The notes under the pieces are model-generated. The model was not told the DNA's origin. It made no database searches and was given only the letters and a program-made list of their open reading frames with translations. This document shows, piece after piece, positions 21,975 to 33,725 of a DNA stretch of 64,000 nt (position 1 is the first letter of the stretch; each line of letters starts with the position of its first letter). Location of the stretch: contig JAJEKV010000003.1 in NCBI GenBank assembly GCA_021234155.1, positions 29,557,166 to 29,621,165 of the forward strand, in the 5' to 3' direction. Origin of the DNA: Isoetes taiwanensis (Eukaryota; Streptophyta; Lycopodiopsida; Isoetales; Isoetaceae). Position numbers and translations under genes: made by a program.

Positions 21975-24900
21975 ATGGCTTCGTCCACTTCAGTTCCAAT
22001 TCCTGCTGATAACGATTATGCTGATGAACTAGTTATAATGAGCTCAAAATATATGAAAATCATCCAAGAGGTTGGGAAGGTAATAAGTTACCCAGCATTT
22101 CATTCATTTCTTCTTGTTTTGCTTTAATTACTTTGATTAAATTTTCTATACGAACGATTTTCACAGGAGCTGACTGATCATGTAGACCCTGCTCTGATAC
22201 AAGCAGCAATGGATGAGATATGTAAACTTTTTGGCAACGTACCAGTGGCCGGAATATGCGTCAGAGTTCTTCGTTTCATCAGCGTACAGGGCTTAGCTTT
22301 TTCTGAAAATACAAAGAAGAGGGAGCAGATTTTAAAGGATGCTGAGTTCCTTACAAGCTCTATTATGAAAATCTCATCTACTGTCGGGGACGATGTTGAA
22401 CTCCTTAGGGAATGCATGGCAACGCTCACTAAAGTGGCCTATGACATTAATTCTGAGAATTCCAGGTATGTCTTTATTTCTTTTTTGCAGAATAACTTAG
22501 ATGTTTTTGTAAGATTATACTTGGAGCCTGCCTGCTCAACAGTTTTTGGAATACCTTACTTGAGTTCGCTTCGCATATTTCTGTATAGAGCATAAACTAT
22601 ACTGTCGTGGTTCAGGAAAGAGGGTTTTTTTTTTTCTTTCTTTTAACAAGAAAAAGAGTTGGATGGATTAACCGAAACGGCTGTTTTGGTTCAGGAAACA
22701 GAAATGGGAAAGCTGCCTTTATGACTGTATGTGTGGTTTCATTAATGCCAAACGAGAGGCTAAGGTGTTTGATGGCATTAGCACCAAGTTAACAAAGATG
22801 AGGGAAAAAGTTTCCCTATTCTGTGAAAAAGAAATTCTGGTGCGTGTTGGAGATATTTCTAATCAGATCCCTACAATAAGTGCAGCCCCATTTGCGGATC
22901 CTGATATCAAGCTTGAGATGGAAGAAGAATTGCTGGCATTTATAAGGAAGCCAGAAATCAGAATCCTTGCTGTATGTGGGATGGGGGGAATTGGAAAGAC
23001 TACTTTGTTGCAGAAATTATATGACAACGAATTTTCAAAGGAAGGCAAGCAAGTGAAAGCTTTTGTAGAGGTGGGCATGAAAGCTAGTATAACGGAAAGT
23101 CAAAAGCAGATCTTGTGGGGATTGGAAAACAAAGCTGAGATATTCACAAACGCTCAGCAGGGTCGGAATGGACTGCGCGATTGCCTGCTACGTTTAAAGG
23201 CAAAGGGCTTTTCGTTGTGCCTATGCATCGACAACGTCTGGAAGACAAGAGATCTGAAGGACTTATTGCCATCAGATGTATATGATTGCCTTCCAGGCTC
23301 AAGCTGTGTAATGTTATCCACACGCTCCCAAAAGGTAGCTAATGCGGTTCGTGCACTTTGCACTCAACAAAATGCAAATGCATTTAGACTTTTTGAGCCC
23401 ACTGTGATGGGCATCCAAGAAGCAGAACAACTGTTCATGCATTGCGCACACATTGAGGATAAGAATAAGGAATTGAATCTGCTCAATGCAATAATTCCTC
23501 TGTGCGCTGGGCTTCCATTAGCAATCAAAACATACGGCACTCACTTTAGATTGCCAGAAAGGCGGACAGAAACATACTGGAGGGAAATCTTAACACGACG
23601 GATCTTGAATTGTGATGTTAACCCATCAAATGCGGATGACGAGGATGGTGAGGTTTTAGAATCGTTAGAACCCAGCATTGAATTTCAATCCAAAGATGTG
23701 CAAGATGCCTTCATCGATGCTGCTCTTTTCTGGCGTCGGAGACCAGTGGAAGAAGCTAGATATGCTCTATACGTCGGAGTTAATGATATTTTGCAAGTTT
23801 TATTGGACGAATCCATCTTTTATTCTAGGAAAGATGACTGGGGATTTACAATTCTAGAATGCCATGATCTATTTCTTCCTATTGCTCAAAAGCGCGCAAA
23901 CTTCAACAACTGGAAATATCTAGGGGCAAGTGCTTATCTGTTTATAGAAATGTCTCTCTTTTGTTTCAACTTTAATTTATTAACTTTCTTGAAAAATATA
24001 GTGGAGAGAAGCAATACCAGTAGGAATGGGACCTAGATTGGAAGAAATTCTTGAGGCAAGTGCTTATCTGCTTATAGAAATGCTTCTCTTTTGTTTCAAC
24101 TTTAATTTATTAACTTTCTTGAAAAATATAGATAAGACAAGCATTATCAAAAGGAATGGAAGGAATTCGCGGACTACAAGTTGATGAACTACCAATTCAA
24201 ACATTGCAGAATAAGCTATCATCTCTCAAGTACCTATATTGTGATGCTCCTTTTGGTCGTGTGTCTGACATCTCACAATGTGAAACGCATGATCTCAAGT
24301 TTTTGCAAATATCTCATCCCCTCGATTCAAATCATCTACATCTCCAGGTTTTCACTTTATCATCCCTCTTATTAGAAGAAGATATTAGATGTGTAAAAAT
24401 CAAGCTAACTAATTTATCTTCAATATTTGGGACAGTTTTTTTCAAAAATACAAGTCTTCATCATCCGTAAAGGCTTCCAATATGGAGTACACTCAACCTT
24501 GGTACGTAAGCTTACCTCTTTATTTGAAAATAATAGGAACTTGCTTGTCGTGGACATTGATGGAACAAACAGCACACTATCTAAGTTACCAGCCGCTTTT
24601 GGCAACATGGTGCATTTGCAAGTAATCAGATTTCGAAATTTCTCTTATTTGAACATGTTTCCTTCCTTTTCTAGGCCCTTGAGTTCAAAATGCCTTCACC
24701 TCTCGGGGTCCTCCCAAAGACGCTTTGCCCTGCCTCGGCCCACCATACGCCTGCGGAGCTCAACATCGCGGATGCTCCTAGCCGCCCACCGCTCGCCTTT
24801 CGCCTCATTTGCCCGCTCCGTCTCGACCTCTCAAAGTGCTGCTCGTGCTCCACCTTTGCCCGGAAGGCAGCTGATCATTTGCCGCCCTGCGGTGGCTCCA

Positions 24901-26002
24901 ACCTCAGGGGGTGCTACGACTTGGGCTGGCTGTTGTTGCCCGCCACGGAGGAGCTCCTCGGTGCTCCCGGCTTCGCCGCTTTGCCCGAACAAGCTCGGCC
25001 ATTTGCCTTCTAGCAGTGCTGTTCCGGGGAGTGCTCCCGGCTTCGCCCTTTGCCCGGCCCAGCGCTTCGGAACCCATTGCCCGCCCTACGTGCTGGTCGC
25101 CGGGGTGCTCCAATTTGGTCAGCCACCCGGCCAGCTTCGGTATTTGCCCATACTTCACGGTTGCTTCTGGCCCCTCACAGGACGCTCCGACCTTTGCTTT
25201 GCCCAAACAGCGCTTCGACGCATTGCCGCCTAGCGAGGCTTCGACCTGGCGGGGTGCTCCCGACTTCCTTTGCGTACGGCGGCGTACCCACCACTGCAGA
25301 GCTGACCTCGGGTGCTCCCGGCTCGCCGCCTTCCCGAACCTGGCGCTGGACAGCGCATACTGGAAGGCTCGACCTCTCGCGGGGTGCTCCCGGCTTCGCG
25401 CGCCTTCCCGGAAACTGGCTTCGGCCCATTTGCCGCCCTGCCGAAGGCCTCGACTCGGTTACTCTACGGCCGCTGCGCTTTGCCCAGGCTTCGCTTCGGC
25501 CCGATGCTGCCATCGCGGGAGCTCTACCGAGGTGCCTCGGCTACGCCCACGCCCGACTTCGCTCGACCCCATTTGCCTTCGCGGCTGACCGATGCCTCGG
25601 TGCCGACTGCTGCTTCCTTGCGGAATCGTTGACGCGCCCCTTCTGTGGCGGCAGGCCTCGGGTGCTTCCCAACTCTCACCCCTTTCATCAGGGCACTGCG
25701 GCGATTCCCTCGAGGCGGCATTTACTTTTGGCGCTGGACTTTTCGTGGCTTATGCTCGGGTTATTTCTTTCGCCTGCGTGGCGGCTCGATGTCTCGAAGT
25801 GCTCCAAGCTTGCCGACCTCCCAACGCGCTCGAAGCGCTGCTCGCCTTGGAGGTGCTCCGCATCATGTGGTGCTTCTAGCTCTCCTGCTTGCTCGACGCG
25901 CTCAGCACGCTGCCCGCTGTGGAGGAGCTCAACCTCTCGAGGTGCTCCCAGCTCCCGCGCCTGCCCGAGGCGTTCGTCGTTAGATTCCCTTGGCTTAAGT
26001 AA
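21975..26002 (+). CDS. NLR immune receptor (NLR-1): helical N-terminus, NB-ARC, LRR; LRR frame disrupted
   Basis: NLRs sense pathogen effectors and switch by ADP/ATP exchange. Exons read from splice sites: 21,975-22,079; 22,167-22,465; 22,695-23,925; 24,002-24,055; 24,132-24,347; 24,436 onward. Exons 1-5 join in frame. Residues 1-~190 are helical without TIR signatures (MASSTSVPIPADNDYADELV). NB-ARC: P-loop GMGGIGKTT at ~229, Walker B LCLCIDNVW at ~308 (N where DD is usual), RNBS-B GSSCVMLSTRS at ~335, GLPL at ~406, and ECHD in place of MHD at ~523. Linker and first LRR-like segments follow (VHLQVIRFRNF; CLHLSGS). From ~24,690 a GC-rich degenerate LRR block loses frame. A TAG after MWCF (~25,876) is shared by all copies, and the last LRR ends in RFPWLK and a TAA at 26,000-26,002. 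It is probably a pseudogene in the LRR, or an assembly of a difficult GC-rich repeat. The start is the only in-frame ATG after the TATA that gives a sensible N-terminus. Confidence 0.8.
23926..24131 (+). other. Tandem exon-intron duplication with GC-AG introns in NLR-1
   Basis: Introns 23,926-24,001 and 24,056-24,131 are both 76 nt. Both start GCAAGTGCTTATCTG instead of GT and end AAAAATATAG, and they are nearly identical. The small exon between them (24,002-24,055; REAIPVGMGPRLEEILE) is an in-frame partial copy of the start of the next exon (IRQALSKGMEG). The same arrangement occurs in NLR-3 (introns 39,696-39,771 and 39,838-39,913, exon 39,772-39,837). GCAAGT is the normal form of the rare GC donor class, so splicing is plausible. 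Confidence 0.7.
24690..25985 (+). repeat. GC-rich degenerate LRR block of NLR-1
   Basis: This block is strikingly GC-rich compared with AT-rich sequence on both sides. It is made of imperfect repeats of about 72 nt based on CTCGACCTCTCGGGGTGCTC, i.e. LDLSGCSRL, the consensus strand of a plant LRR. Phase shifts between repeats are frequent. Equivalent blocks lie at 31,690-32,985 and 40,480-41,630. Confidence 0.75.
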
Positions 26003-26067
26003 TGTATAAAACTAGCCCCAAGGAAGTGACCCAACATATGCATGATAATACAAAATTGTTTAGTTAT

Positions 26068-27110
26068 TACAAGAAATTTATCGTGGCGGCATGCTCTACA
26101 GTTCTACTCTAGCCAATTCACAAACACAAATTAACGAAAATCAATGCATTACAGAGAATCTAAAGGGAAAACTGAGTCTCGAATATATCCACAAAACAGA
26201 GCAGAAGCACAAATCTAGGGAATTATGAGGTCTGCAAATCAATGAGGAAGTAAAGTCGACTGGTCACTGTCAAAATGAGGGACAATACTTCTCATGCTGG
26301 ATCATATCTTCAGTTCATATGGCTTGGCTGATCCAGAGAGATTATAGCAAAGAGATTATAGAAGACAGCCATGCAAAGATTAAGTCCAAAAAGATTGTAG
26401 CAGAGAACCACGCATTTGAGATAGACAACACATTGCCTTGATACCAAAAATGTGATGTGCAAACAGAGAAAACACTATAGAAGCGAGAACCCATTCAGCA
26501 TCCCATTGCTGTTTGTATGCAGCAATGCACATAGAAATAGAATAGAAGAAATGTCAAAGAAGTACGCTTCTATAGGAAGCAAGATATCCTACTCCGGCGA
26601 ATCCAAAGCTTGAGAGCTCCACAGCAGAAAAAGTTGCTTGATATGGAAGGAAAACAACGCCAAATCAGAAAATCGTGGGCTACGCAGCAACAGAGTATTA
26701 TGATGACTTAGATTCTTCTGGCCGAGCAGGGAGGGCATCTCTGATATTCGGCTAGAGCTCAAAACAGGGGTTTTCTAATATTTGTCATCTCTAATCTCAT
26801 AACAAAGGCTTTCAGGGTCCTCATAGTTAGTAACACCGGATCTGCACCTTGCCCTTTCGTAATCACCTAAGAAACGATCCAGAACTGGTGGTGATCCAAG
26901 AAATCTCGGAAACCAGGATCGGCGCAATACCGTGAAGTTTGCAGAGCAAGAATGGGCTTGCTTGCAGCGAAAGAAAAGGTCACATCATTCTGTCACTCCT
27001 TTTAGTTTTTTTTAGCTATATTTTTCAAGTACACGTGGTGCTCTTAGTTTTTTTCTTGAGACGGAAATATTCCATCAAACAAAAAAGGAAGCTGCTTTAT
27101 ATATGTTAGG
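26068..27110 (-). mobile_element. 1-kb insertion specific to unit copy 1, possible retroelement relic
   Basis: Compared with units 2 and 3, where TTTAGTTATTATAG runs straight into TATGTTATA, copy 1 has about 1,040 extra bases. On the minus strand, TGGTATCAAG (26,446-26,437) resembles an initiator-tRNA primer-binding site, so this may be an old LTR-element fragment in reverse orientation. The left edge, ACAAGAAATTTATCGTGGCG, instead resembles the CACTA-type sequence at 18.34 kb. No coding sequence is recognised, and the family is unsettled. Confidence 0.45.
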
Positions 27111-28741
27111 ATAGTATGTTATATACACATTCACTATTATGATGCAATGTCTTATGCATAACCAAGAAGCCATTGTGCTTGTCAGGGTTTTTTTTTTTTT
27201 TTTTTTTTTTTTTTATTGAGATAGATTTTATTTCAATATGTGCTCTCTAGGATTTGCTGTGGAGTGGAAGAAAGACTAAGTGATGGTTGTGGTTAAATAC
27301 TGCAATCCATTATGTTTGCTTCATTTACTTGAAAATACTTCAAATACTATTCATTTTTATTCTTAGTGTTATGTAGATTTAAACGTGGGAATTTGATTCA
27401 CGTCCAAGACATTTTCCGTGTGCTATCATGTGTCAAGTCAAACATATCACCTTCCATGTGACCCCACTAATTATGCCTATTCGCAATGAGTAACTTTTGT
27501 CCAAAATGAAATTCTTGAAAGTTGAATGCTAGTTACACCATCAGGGTCACAATATTATACCATATAATTGTTTGTTACCATCTATATTAGCACTGCTTGA
27601 TGTTTAGTAAAAAAATAAGGGCAAACAATGGAAAAGGGGGCACTGAGGTGAAGAACGAGAGTGCCAACTTGTCAAACTTGCCAAGACTCCGCATTATATC
27701 TTGGAGCTTATGACATATTAAAAGCAAGAAGTTTCTTATCATGTCTTGGTCTGCATATCAATGCATCGTTGTCTGTTATGTCATATTCGACTTGGTAAAT
27801 TTGTTACCTTTTGGTGGAAGCAAGCCAAAGACAGTGTTGCATTCAAGGCAGATATAGGTTGCAAACGAATTAGAGAACTAGTTCTCAAATGGAGTTAAGC
27901 AAGAGAATCGAAATCTCTCGAGTTTGGAAACCTTTTCAAAGGACCGTTTTCTATTGCTGAAGAAGCTGGTATGAATTATTATTGATTGTAAATACACAAC
28001 CAACATTCTTTATTTGAAGGTATCCTACTAGCAACATGTACCCTTAAGTTTATTTGCTTAAAAATGTTGCTTAGGTATTAGTAATTAGTGTTATACATTT
28101 TTGGTTTTGTGCATTACATTTTATTTTTGGCATTGTTTTATTCTAAAAGGCTAAAAATTTATTTAATCGTTCTATTAACATCAGATTGCATTGACAAAAC
28201 TATGAAGTCGCTAACCTCTAGTTATGATCGCTTAAAATTCAAATTGTGTGATAATGTTCTATTCATCTTCCTATGAGCTGTTCTTCTATCCATTTCCCTT
28301 TGTTTCTTTTCACATTTTTCTCCTGCAAAAGCTACAACTCACTATTCTATCAAATCGCTGCCATTATCTTTTTAACCCTATTTTGTTTTCCATGTATAGG
28401 GTCAACTGCATATCATACTTTATTCATATTTTCTTTTTCTCACCTCATTCTCCTAATTCTATTGTTATACTATATTTTCTTTTTACATTTTTCTCTCGCA
28501 AAAAAATTATTTTGTCAATTTGATGTCATGTTTTCGTTACAGGTACTCCTGATTATGCTTCATTCATATTGTCATTTCTCATCTCATTTGTCTTTTTTCC
28601 ATCTTAAAGTACTATTCTTTTTACAATTTTCTCTTGCGAGGGTGACATGATTCTATGTTTCCATCTACAGGTTCACTTGATTATGATTCATTTATATCTC
28701 CATCTTGCTGATATTTATATAACAAACTCCCTTCTGTATAG

Positions 28742-29257
28742 AAAGGGAAGATTCATTTCTTCCCTGATAATAATTACACCAGGTTCGCCGCTATAAAATC
28801 AAAGCAGACAGGTCTGATCAGCAATGAGACAATGGACTTGGTGAAGCAGGGGTTGAATGTAATTACACATGGTCCATGCAAGTGTATTTTTTGTCTGATT
28901 CTGCACATGGAGCACCATATGCAGGCCAAGCATACAAGTTCTGAATTCATAGAATGGGTGGCAAGTTCCCGAGGGGACACTGATGGGGTAAGTTTTGCTG
29001 ATATGCATTTGGTTTTTTGTTCTACAAACATCTAATGAATCCCCACTTGCAGGCTTCATTCACAGGTGATAAATCAATTGTTTGCTGGTAGCGATAGAAG
29101 ACAGATTGATGTCATCAAGAGCAACATGGTTCTGAAAGTGCAGACTCCTAAAGTGTCTCGACAGGAGGACATTACCAATTGTGGGCTCTATGTCATGGCC
29201 TACATGGACATGTTTCTAGAAGACCTCACGTGTCGAGGAGCGGCAATAAGTTTATAA
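28742..29257 (+). pseudogene. Ulp1-like (C48) cysteine protease relic, copy 1
   Basis: After an acceptor-like TATAG, the reading KIHFFPDNNYTRFAAIKSKQ leads through ETMDLVKQGLNVITHGPCKC and EFIEWVASSRGDTDG to VSFADMHLVF. A second segment reads RQIDVIKSNMVLKVQTPK, then RQEDITNCGLYVMAYMDMF and LE. The last segment carries the oxyanion Gln and the nucleophile Cys context (Q...NCG) of Ulp1/SENP proteases, which cleave SUMO-like tags and are often carried by plant MULE and CACTA transposons. The catalytic His-Trp region between the two segments is not found and a stop lies between them, so it is dead. It ends at a TAA at 29,255-29,257. Confidence 0.6.
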
Positions 29258-31325
29258 ACTGTTTTCCTATATGTGTAGAGATGTATTTGCTGCCATGCTA
29301 TGGCAGCATGGAAGAGCAAGACACACTTCATATTCTCATGCTCATGCTTTGATTTGAACTCAAACATACAAGGAGGATGCATCTTTGCACACTTGGAAAA
29401 CTTGAAGAGCAAAGTGAGGACATTTGACTCAGGTCACACAAGCAAGTCATGAAGATGAATCAAGCATGTTTGAAGATTTGAAGACCCCTTGAAGAGTTCT
29501 TGGTATGTGATGCTACTATTCGAGTTCTTGGCATAATTACATTCTTTGATTCCCATATTATACCCTCCACACCCTTCACATGAAGATATACTCATGAGAT
29601 CCCAAGTTCCATGCCTACATTTCATCTCCCAAGTCAAATTTGGCCTTGAAGATTTTTTCTAGTCAAAACTTCTCCTTTACATGTCATTCACATTCCACAA
29701 ACTTGCCATGCCATCACCATTTCATTCAAGCACAAAAACTTCACTTGACTTGGTCATACGACATGGTCAAAGTTCAACTTCCTCTCTCTACAAGTCAAAG
29801 ATGAGAGAGAATGCAAAAATTCCTAAGGGAAGCATCTAAAGTCAAAATTTGCCTAGAAAATGCAAATTATATGCATTGATGCTTAAATTGACCTATCACA
29901 ACACTCAAAAGAATCCAAGTCACCATACATGTCATCCACATTGCCATGTCATACCATGCACATGTCACCCCATTGAAATTCTATTTTGCAAAAGTTCTTC
30001 AAATTACATGGTTAAATCCATAAGAGAGACACATCATCATGCCACATCATCACCAACACCTCCACATCATCATCCACATGTCATACACATCATGTCCACC
30101 TCATCCAAAGTTTTGACTAGAAAAAAATATTCTTAGCCAAGTTGTTTGACACCTCACCACCATTGTTTGCTATGTCACCCTTACGTTGCCAACTCATCAT
30201 GCCCCCATGCCACGTCACCTTCGATATACACCTTTTTAAGGCCGAAATCCAAAAGTGTTCATTTGCAAAAAAGATTCTGGCATCTTCTAGAGCATAAAAA
30301 AAGGTCCTTTTGCAAAAAAGAAAATAAAAAAAATCGTTCATTTTGGCCCTCAAATATAGCTTCTTGGGAATCGTGCCTTAGCCTATTTTGCAAAAAAAAA
30401 ATTCCTACCCCCAAAACCTAGATTCCTTAGCCACTCACCCCCTGCCACGTGGAACATCCAAGCATGTGTGGCAGTGGAAGTACCGAGGCCCACGTGGACA
30501 TTACAAGTAAATCTCAATAATATTGGATTTATTTTTTGTTATATACCCTTGTCTTCCAGATCGAATTGGATCGGTGGGATATTTCATCAGAAGTGCCAAG
30601 AACCCTAAATACGGGAAATGCCAAGATCCGTCTAATTCGCCCGAAACAACCATGCAATCATGACTCTAAGCTGCCGAATTATCTTGTAAATGTCAAAAAT
30701 GCATCACGGAGGCAAAAAGACAGAGAATCAAACCGAATTAGCCAAGAACGGAACAAAACATGGAATCTTTTAAAAGGGGCTTTTGTACTCAGAGAAATTC
30801 TGAGGGCTTTGAGGTGAAAGAGAGATTGATTACCTTGAAGAAGGACCGGCTCACATATTGGGAGCTTGATTCTGCCTTCTAGACCTGATACTTTGCTTGA
30901 ATTATTGATAAATTCATGCTATTTCTTTGATTGTGTACCTATTTGATCCTGTGCCTAAGACTTAGAGCTTGCGATTGATATTGTTTGCCTGTATGAACCT
31001 GATTTAAATGAAAATTCGAGCCTTGTTGTCAAATTTATGAGTATTTCCTATCGATCTTGTGACGGAAGTTATTCTCCTTGCATTATTTTACCTTTGCACA
31101 TCATTCTGAGCAAAAGAGAAGTAGAAGCATTGCATTTAGACACCCTGAAGACAAGCATATGGATGCAATATTTGCTTGATTAATTGAAATAGATCTGAGC
31201 CTAGCTCCACATTTTCACATTGCTCAAATAGTATTCACCAATTCATAGGCAAGTCATGGTAGGCATAGATATTGCATGAAAAGGCAAAAAAAAGTGCACT
31301 TAAACTCCCAGCAAACCCAGATTTC

Positions 31326-32991
31326 TCTGCTCAATCCAAGTCATCTCCAGGTTTTCACTTTATCATCCCTCTTATTAGAAGAAGAATTAGATGTGTAAAA
31401 AATCAAGCTAACTAATTTATCTTCAATATTTGGGACAGTTCTTTTCAAAAATACAAGTCTTCATCATCCCTAAAGGCTTCCAATATGGAGTAGAATCAAC
31501 CTTGGTACGTCATCAGCTTACCTCTTTATTTGAAAATAATAGGAACTTGCTTATCGTGGACATTGAAGGAAGCAACAGCAAACTATCTGAGTTACCAGCC
31601 GCTTTTGGCAACATGGTGCATTTGCAAGTAATCAGATTTCGAAATTTCTCTTGCTTGAACATGTTTCCTTCCTTTTCTAAGCCCTTGAGTTCAAAATGCC
31701 TTCACCTCTCGGGCTCCCCAAAGACGCCTCGCCCCCCTGCGACACGCCGCCCCATCAGCCTCACCTGCGGTGCTCGACCTCTCGAGAGTGCTCCCGGCTC
31801 GCCCACCTTCGCTTCTGCCCCCCCTTTTGCCTCAGAACTCAACCTCTCAATGTGCTCCCACCACCCGGCTTTGCCACGCTGACCGGCCTGACCGCCCGCC
31901 CTGTGGCTCAGCCTCTCATGGTGCTCCGGCTTCGCCCACCGCGGCGCTTCGGCCCGGCTGCCGCTCTACTTGGCCTCAACCTCTCGAGTGCTCCCGGCTT
32001 CGCCCGGCACCTTTATGGCCTTCGAAGCCCGGCTACGCTACCTGGGGCTTCGTCCTCTCGGGGGTGCCGGCTAAGCCCTCTTTGCCCAGGCTTCGCTTCG
32101 ACGCTGGGCTTCGGCCTCTTGGTGCTCCCGGCTAAGCCCATCACTTGGGCTAAAACAGGCATTTAGCCACTCGAGGAGCTCAACCACCTGGCGGGGGTGC
32201 TCCCCGGCTTCGCCTTTGCCCGAAGCCTTCGACCAGTACGCCACAGGCGCTCGGCCCCTCAGTGCTCCCGGCTTCGCGCACGCCCGGCCTTTTCGGCCAT
32301 TGCCGCCCTGCCAGTTCTGTACCCTCTGGGGCACTCCCACGGCCTCGCCCCTTTGCGGCTTAGCGCTTCGGCCCAGCTGCTCGCCCCTAGAAGGCTTTCG
32401 ACCTCTGAGTGCTCAAAGCTTCGCCGCTGCCGGCGCTATTGTACGCCCTGCCCAGCTTCGACCTCTCGGGGTGCTCTCGACTCTCTCCGGCACACTTGCG
32501 GCCTTTTCGGCGCTCTGCCCGCGCCCCGAAGGAGCACCGACCGGGGTCGCTGATATCACTGCTCAAGGCCCTCCTTGGTAAATTCCACGCTTGCACAGTG
32601 GCCTGGATTCTCAACTTTTAGGTGACATGCTTTCCGGCCCTCTGCTCGCCACATTGGCGACCTCGGTGCTCCAAGCTACAGGCACGCCTTGGCAGAACGC
32701 TGCAGCCTGAGTGCTCCACCTCGTGTGGTGCTTCTAGCTCTCGCGCTGGCGACGCCGAGCACGCTTAGCCGGCGGAGGAGCTCAACATCTCGAGGTGCTC
32801 CCAGCTCCCGCGACGCGCTCGGAGCACTGCCCGCCCTGGAGGTGCTCCACCTCATGTGGTGCTTCTAGCTCTCCTGCTTGCTCGACGCGCTGAGCACGCT
32901 AGCCGCTGTGGACGAGCTCAACATCTCGAGGTGCTCCCAGCTCCCGCGCCTGCCTGAGGAATTCGTCGTTAGATTCCCTTGGCTTAAGTAA
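31326..32991 (+). pseudogene. NLR-2: 5'-truncated NLR (LRR part only)
   Basis: The join to unit copy 1 falls at CTCTGCT/CAATCCAAG. From there the sequence follows the end of NLR exon 5 (AAGTCATCTCCAG), its intron (GT...GGGACAG), and exon 6 from 31,439: FFSKIQVFIIPKGFQYGVES, then RNLLIVDIEGSNSKLSELPA and VIRFRNFSCLNMFPSF. The GC-rich LRR block then loses frame as in NLR-1 but with quite different repeat content. The end is shared (MWCF, TAG; later LPRLPEEFVVRFPWLK, TAA at 32,989-32,991). It has no N-terminus or NB-ARC and no promoter. Confidence 0.8.
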
Positions 32992-33725
32992 TGTATAAAA
33001 CTAGCCCCAAGGAAGTGACCCAACACATGCATGATAATACAAAATTGTTTAGTTATTATAGTATGTTATACACACATTCACCAGTTTTTAACCTTTAACA
33101 TTATGATGCAATGTCTTACGCATAACTAAGAAGCCATTGTGCTTGTATATTAGTCAAGTGGTTTTTTTTTCTTTTATTAAGATAGATTTTATTTCAATAT
33201 GTGCTCTCTAGGATTTGCTGTGGAGTGGAAGAAAGACTAGGTGGTGGTTGTGGTTAAATACTGCAATCCACTATGTTTGCTTCATTTACTTGAGAATACT
33301 TCAAATACTATTCATTTCTATTCTTAGTGTTATGTAGATTTAAACGTGGGAATTTGATTCACGTCCAAGACATTTTCCGTGTGCTATCATGTGTCAAGTC
33401 AAACATACCTAGTTACACTATCAGTGTCACAATATTATACCATATAATTGTTTATTACCATCTATATTAGCACTGCTTGATGTTTAGTAAAAAAATAAGG
33501 GCAAACAATGGGAGAAGGGGGCACTGAGGTGAAGAACGAGAGTGCCAACTTATCAAACTTGGCCAAGACTCCGCATTATATCTTGGGGCTTATGACATGT
33601 TAAAAGCAAGAAGTTTCTTATCATGTCTTGGTCTGCATATCAATGCATCGTTGTCTGTTATGTCATATTCGACTTGGTAAATTTGTTACCTTTTGGTGGA
33701 AGCAAGCCAAAGCCAGTGTTGCGTT

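Larger units (their letters stand above)
26003..31325 (+). repeat. NLR downstream unit, copy 1 (with a 1-kb insertion)
   Basis: The sequence after the NLR stop (AATGTATAAAACTAGCCCCA) continues in the same order in three copies (26,003-31,325; 32,992-37,270; 41,641-45,880). By eye, 110 bp of the Ulp1 exon differ at about 7 sites between copies 1 and 2. Contents in order: NLR 3' flank, an exon-like stretch around 27,780-27,965 (KFVTFWWKQAKDSVAF in an alternative frame, unrecognised), intron-like T-rich sequence with repeated acceptor-like TTACAG/CTACAG, a Ulp1 relic, a CATGTCA-rich stretch (29,650-30,240), then about 1 kb resembling retroelement LTR or leader (GGCTTTTGTACTCAGAGAAA). Copy 1 ends at 31,325, joined directly to NLR-2. 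A 27-nt T-run lies at 27,188-27,214. Confidence 0.75.

Noticed and set aside
24671-25983. Overlapping 100-319-codon frames in several phases within the GC-rich LRR block
   Set aside because: Stop codons are rare in GC-rich sequence, and only the phase giving LDLSGCS repeats is meaningful.
28088-28650. Phe/Leu/Ile-rich frames of 60-125 codons resembling membrane proteins, repeated at 34.0-34.6 and 42.7-43.2 kb
   Set aside because: They come from T-rich intron-like sequence, differ in frame among copies and have no conserved motif.
29650-30240. CATGTCA/CACATG-rich stretch as a CRISPR-like or regulatory array
   Set aside because: Spacing is irregular, units degenerate, and the organism is a plant; it is low-complexity sequence present in all three units.
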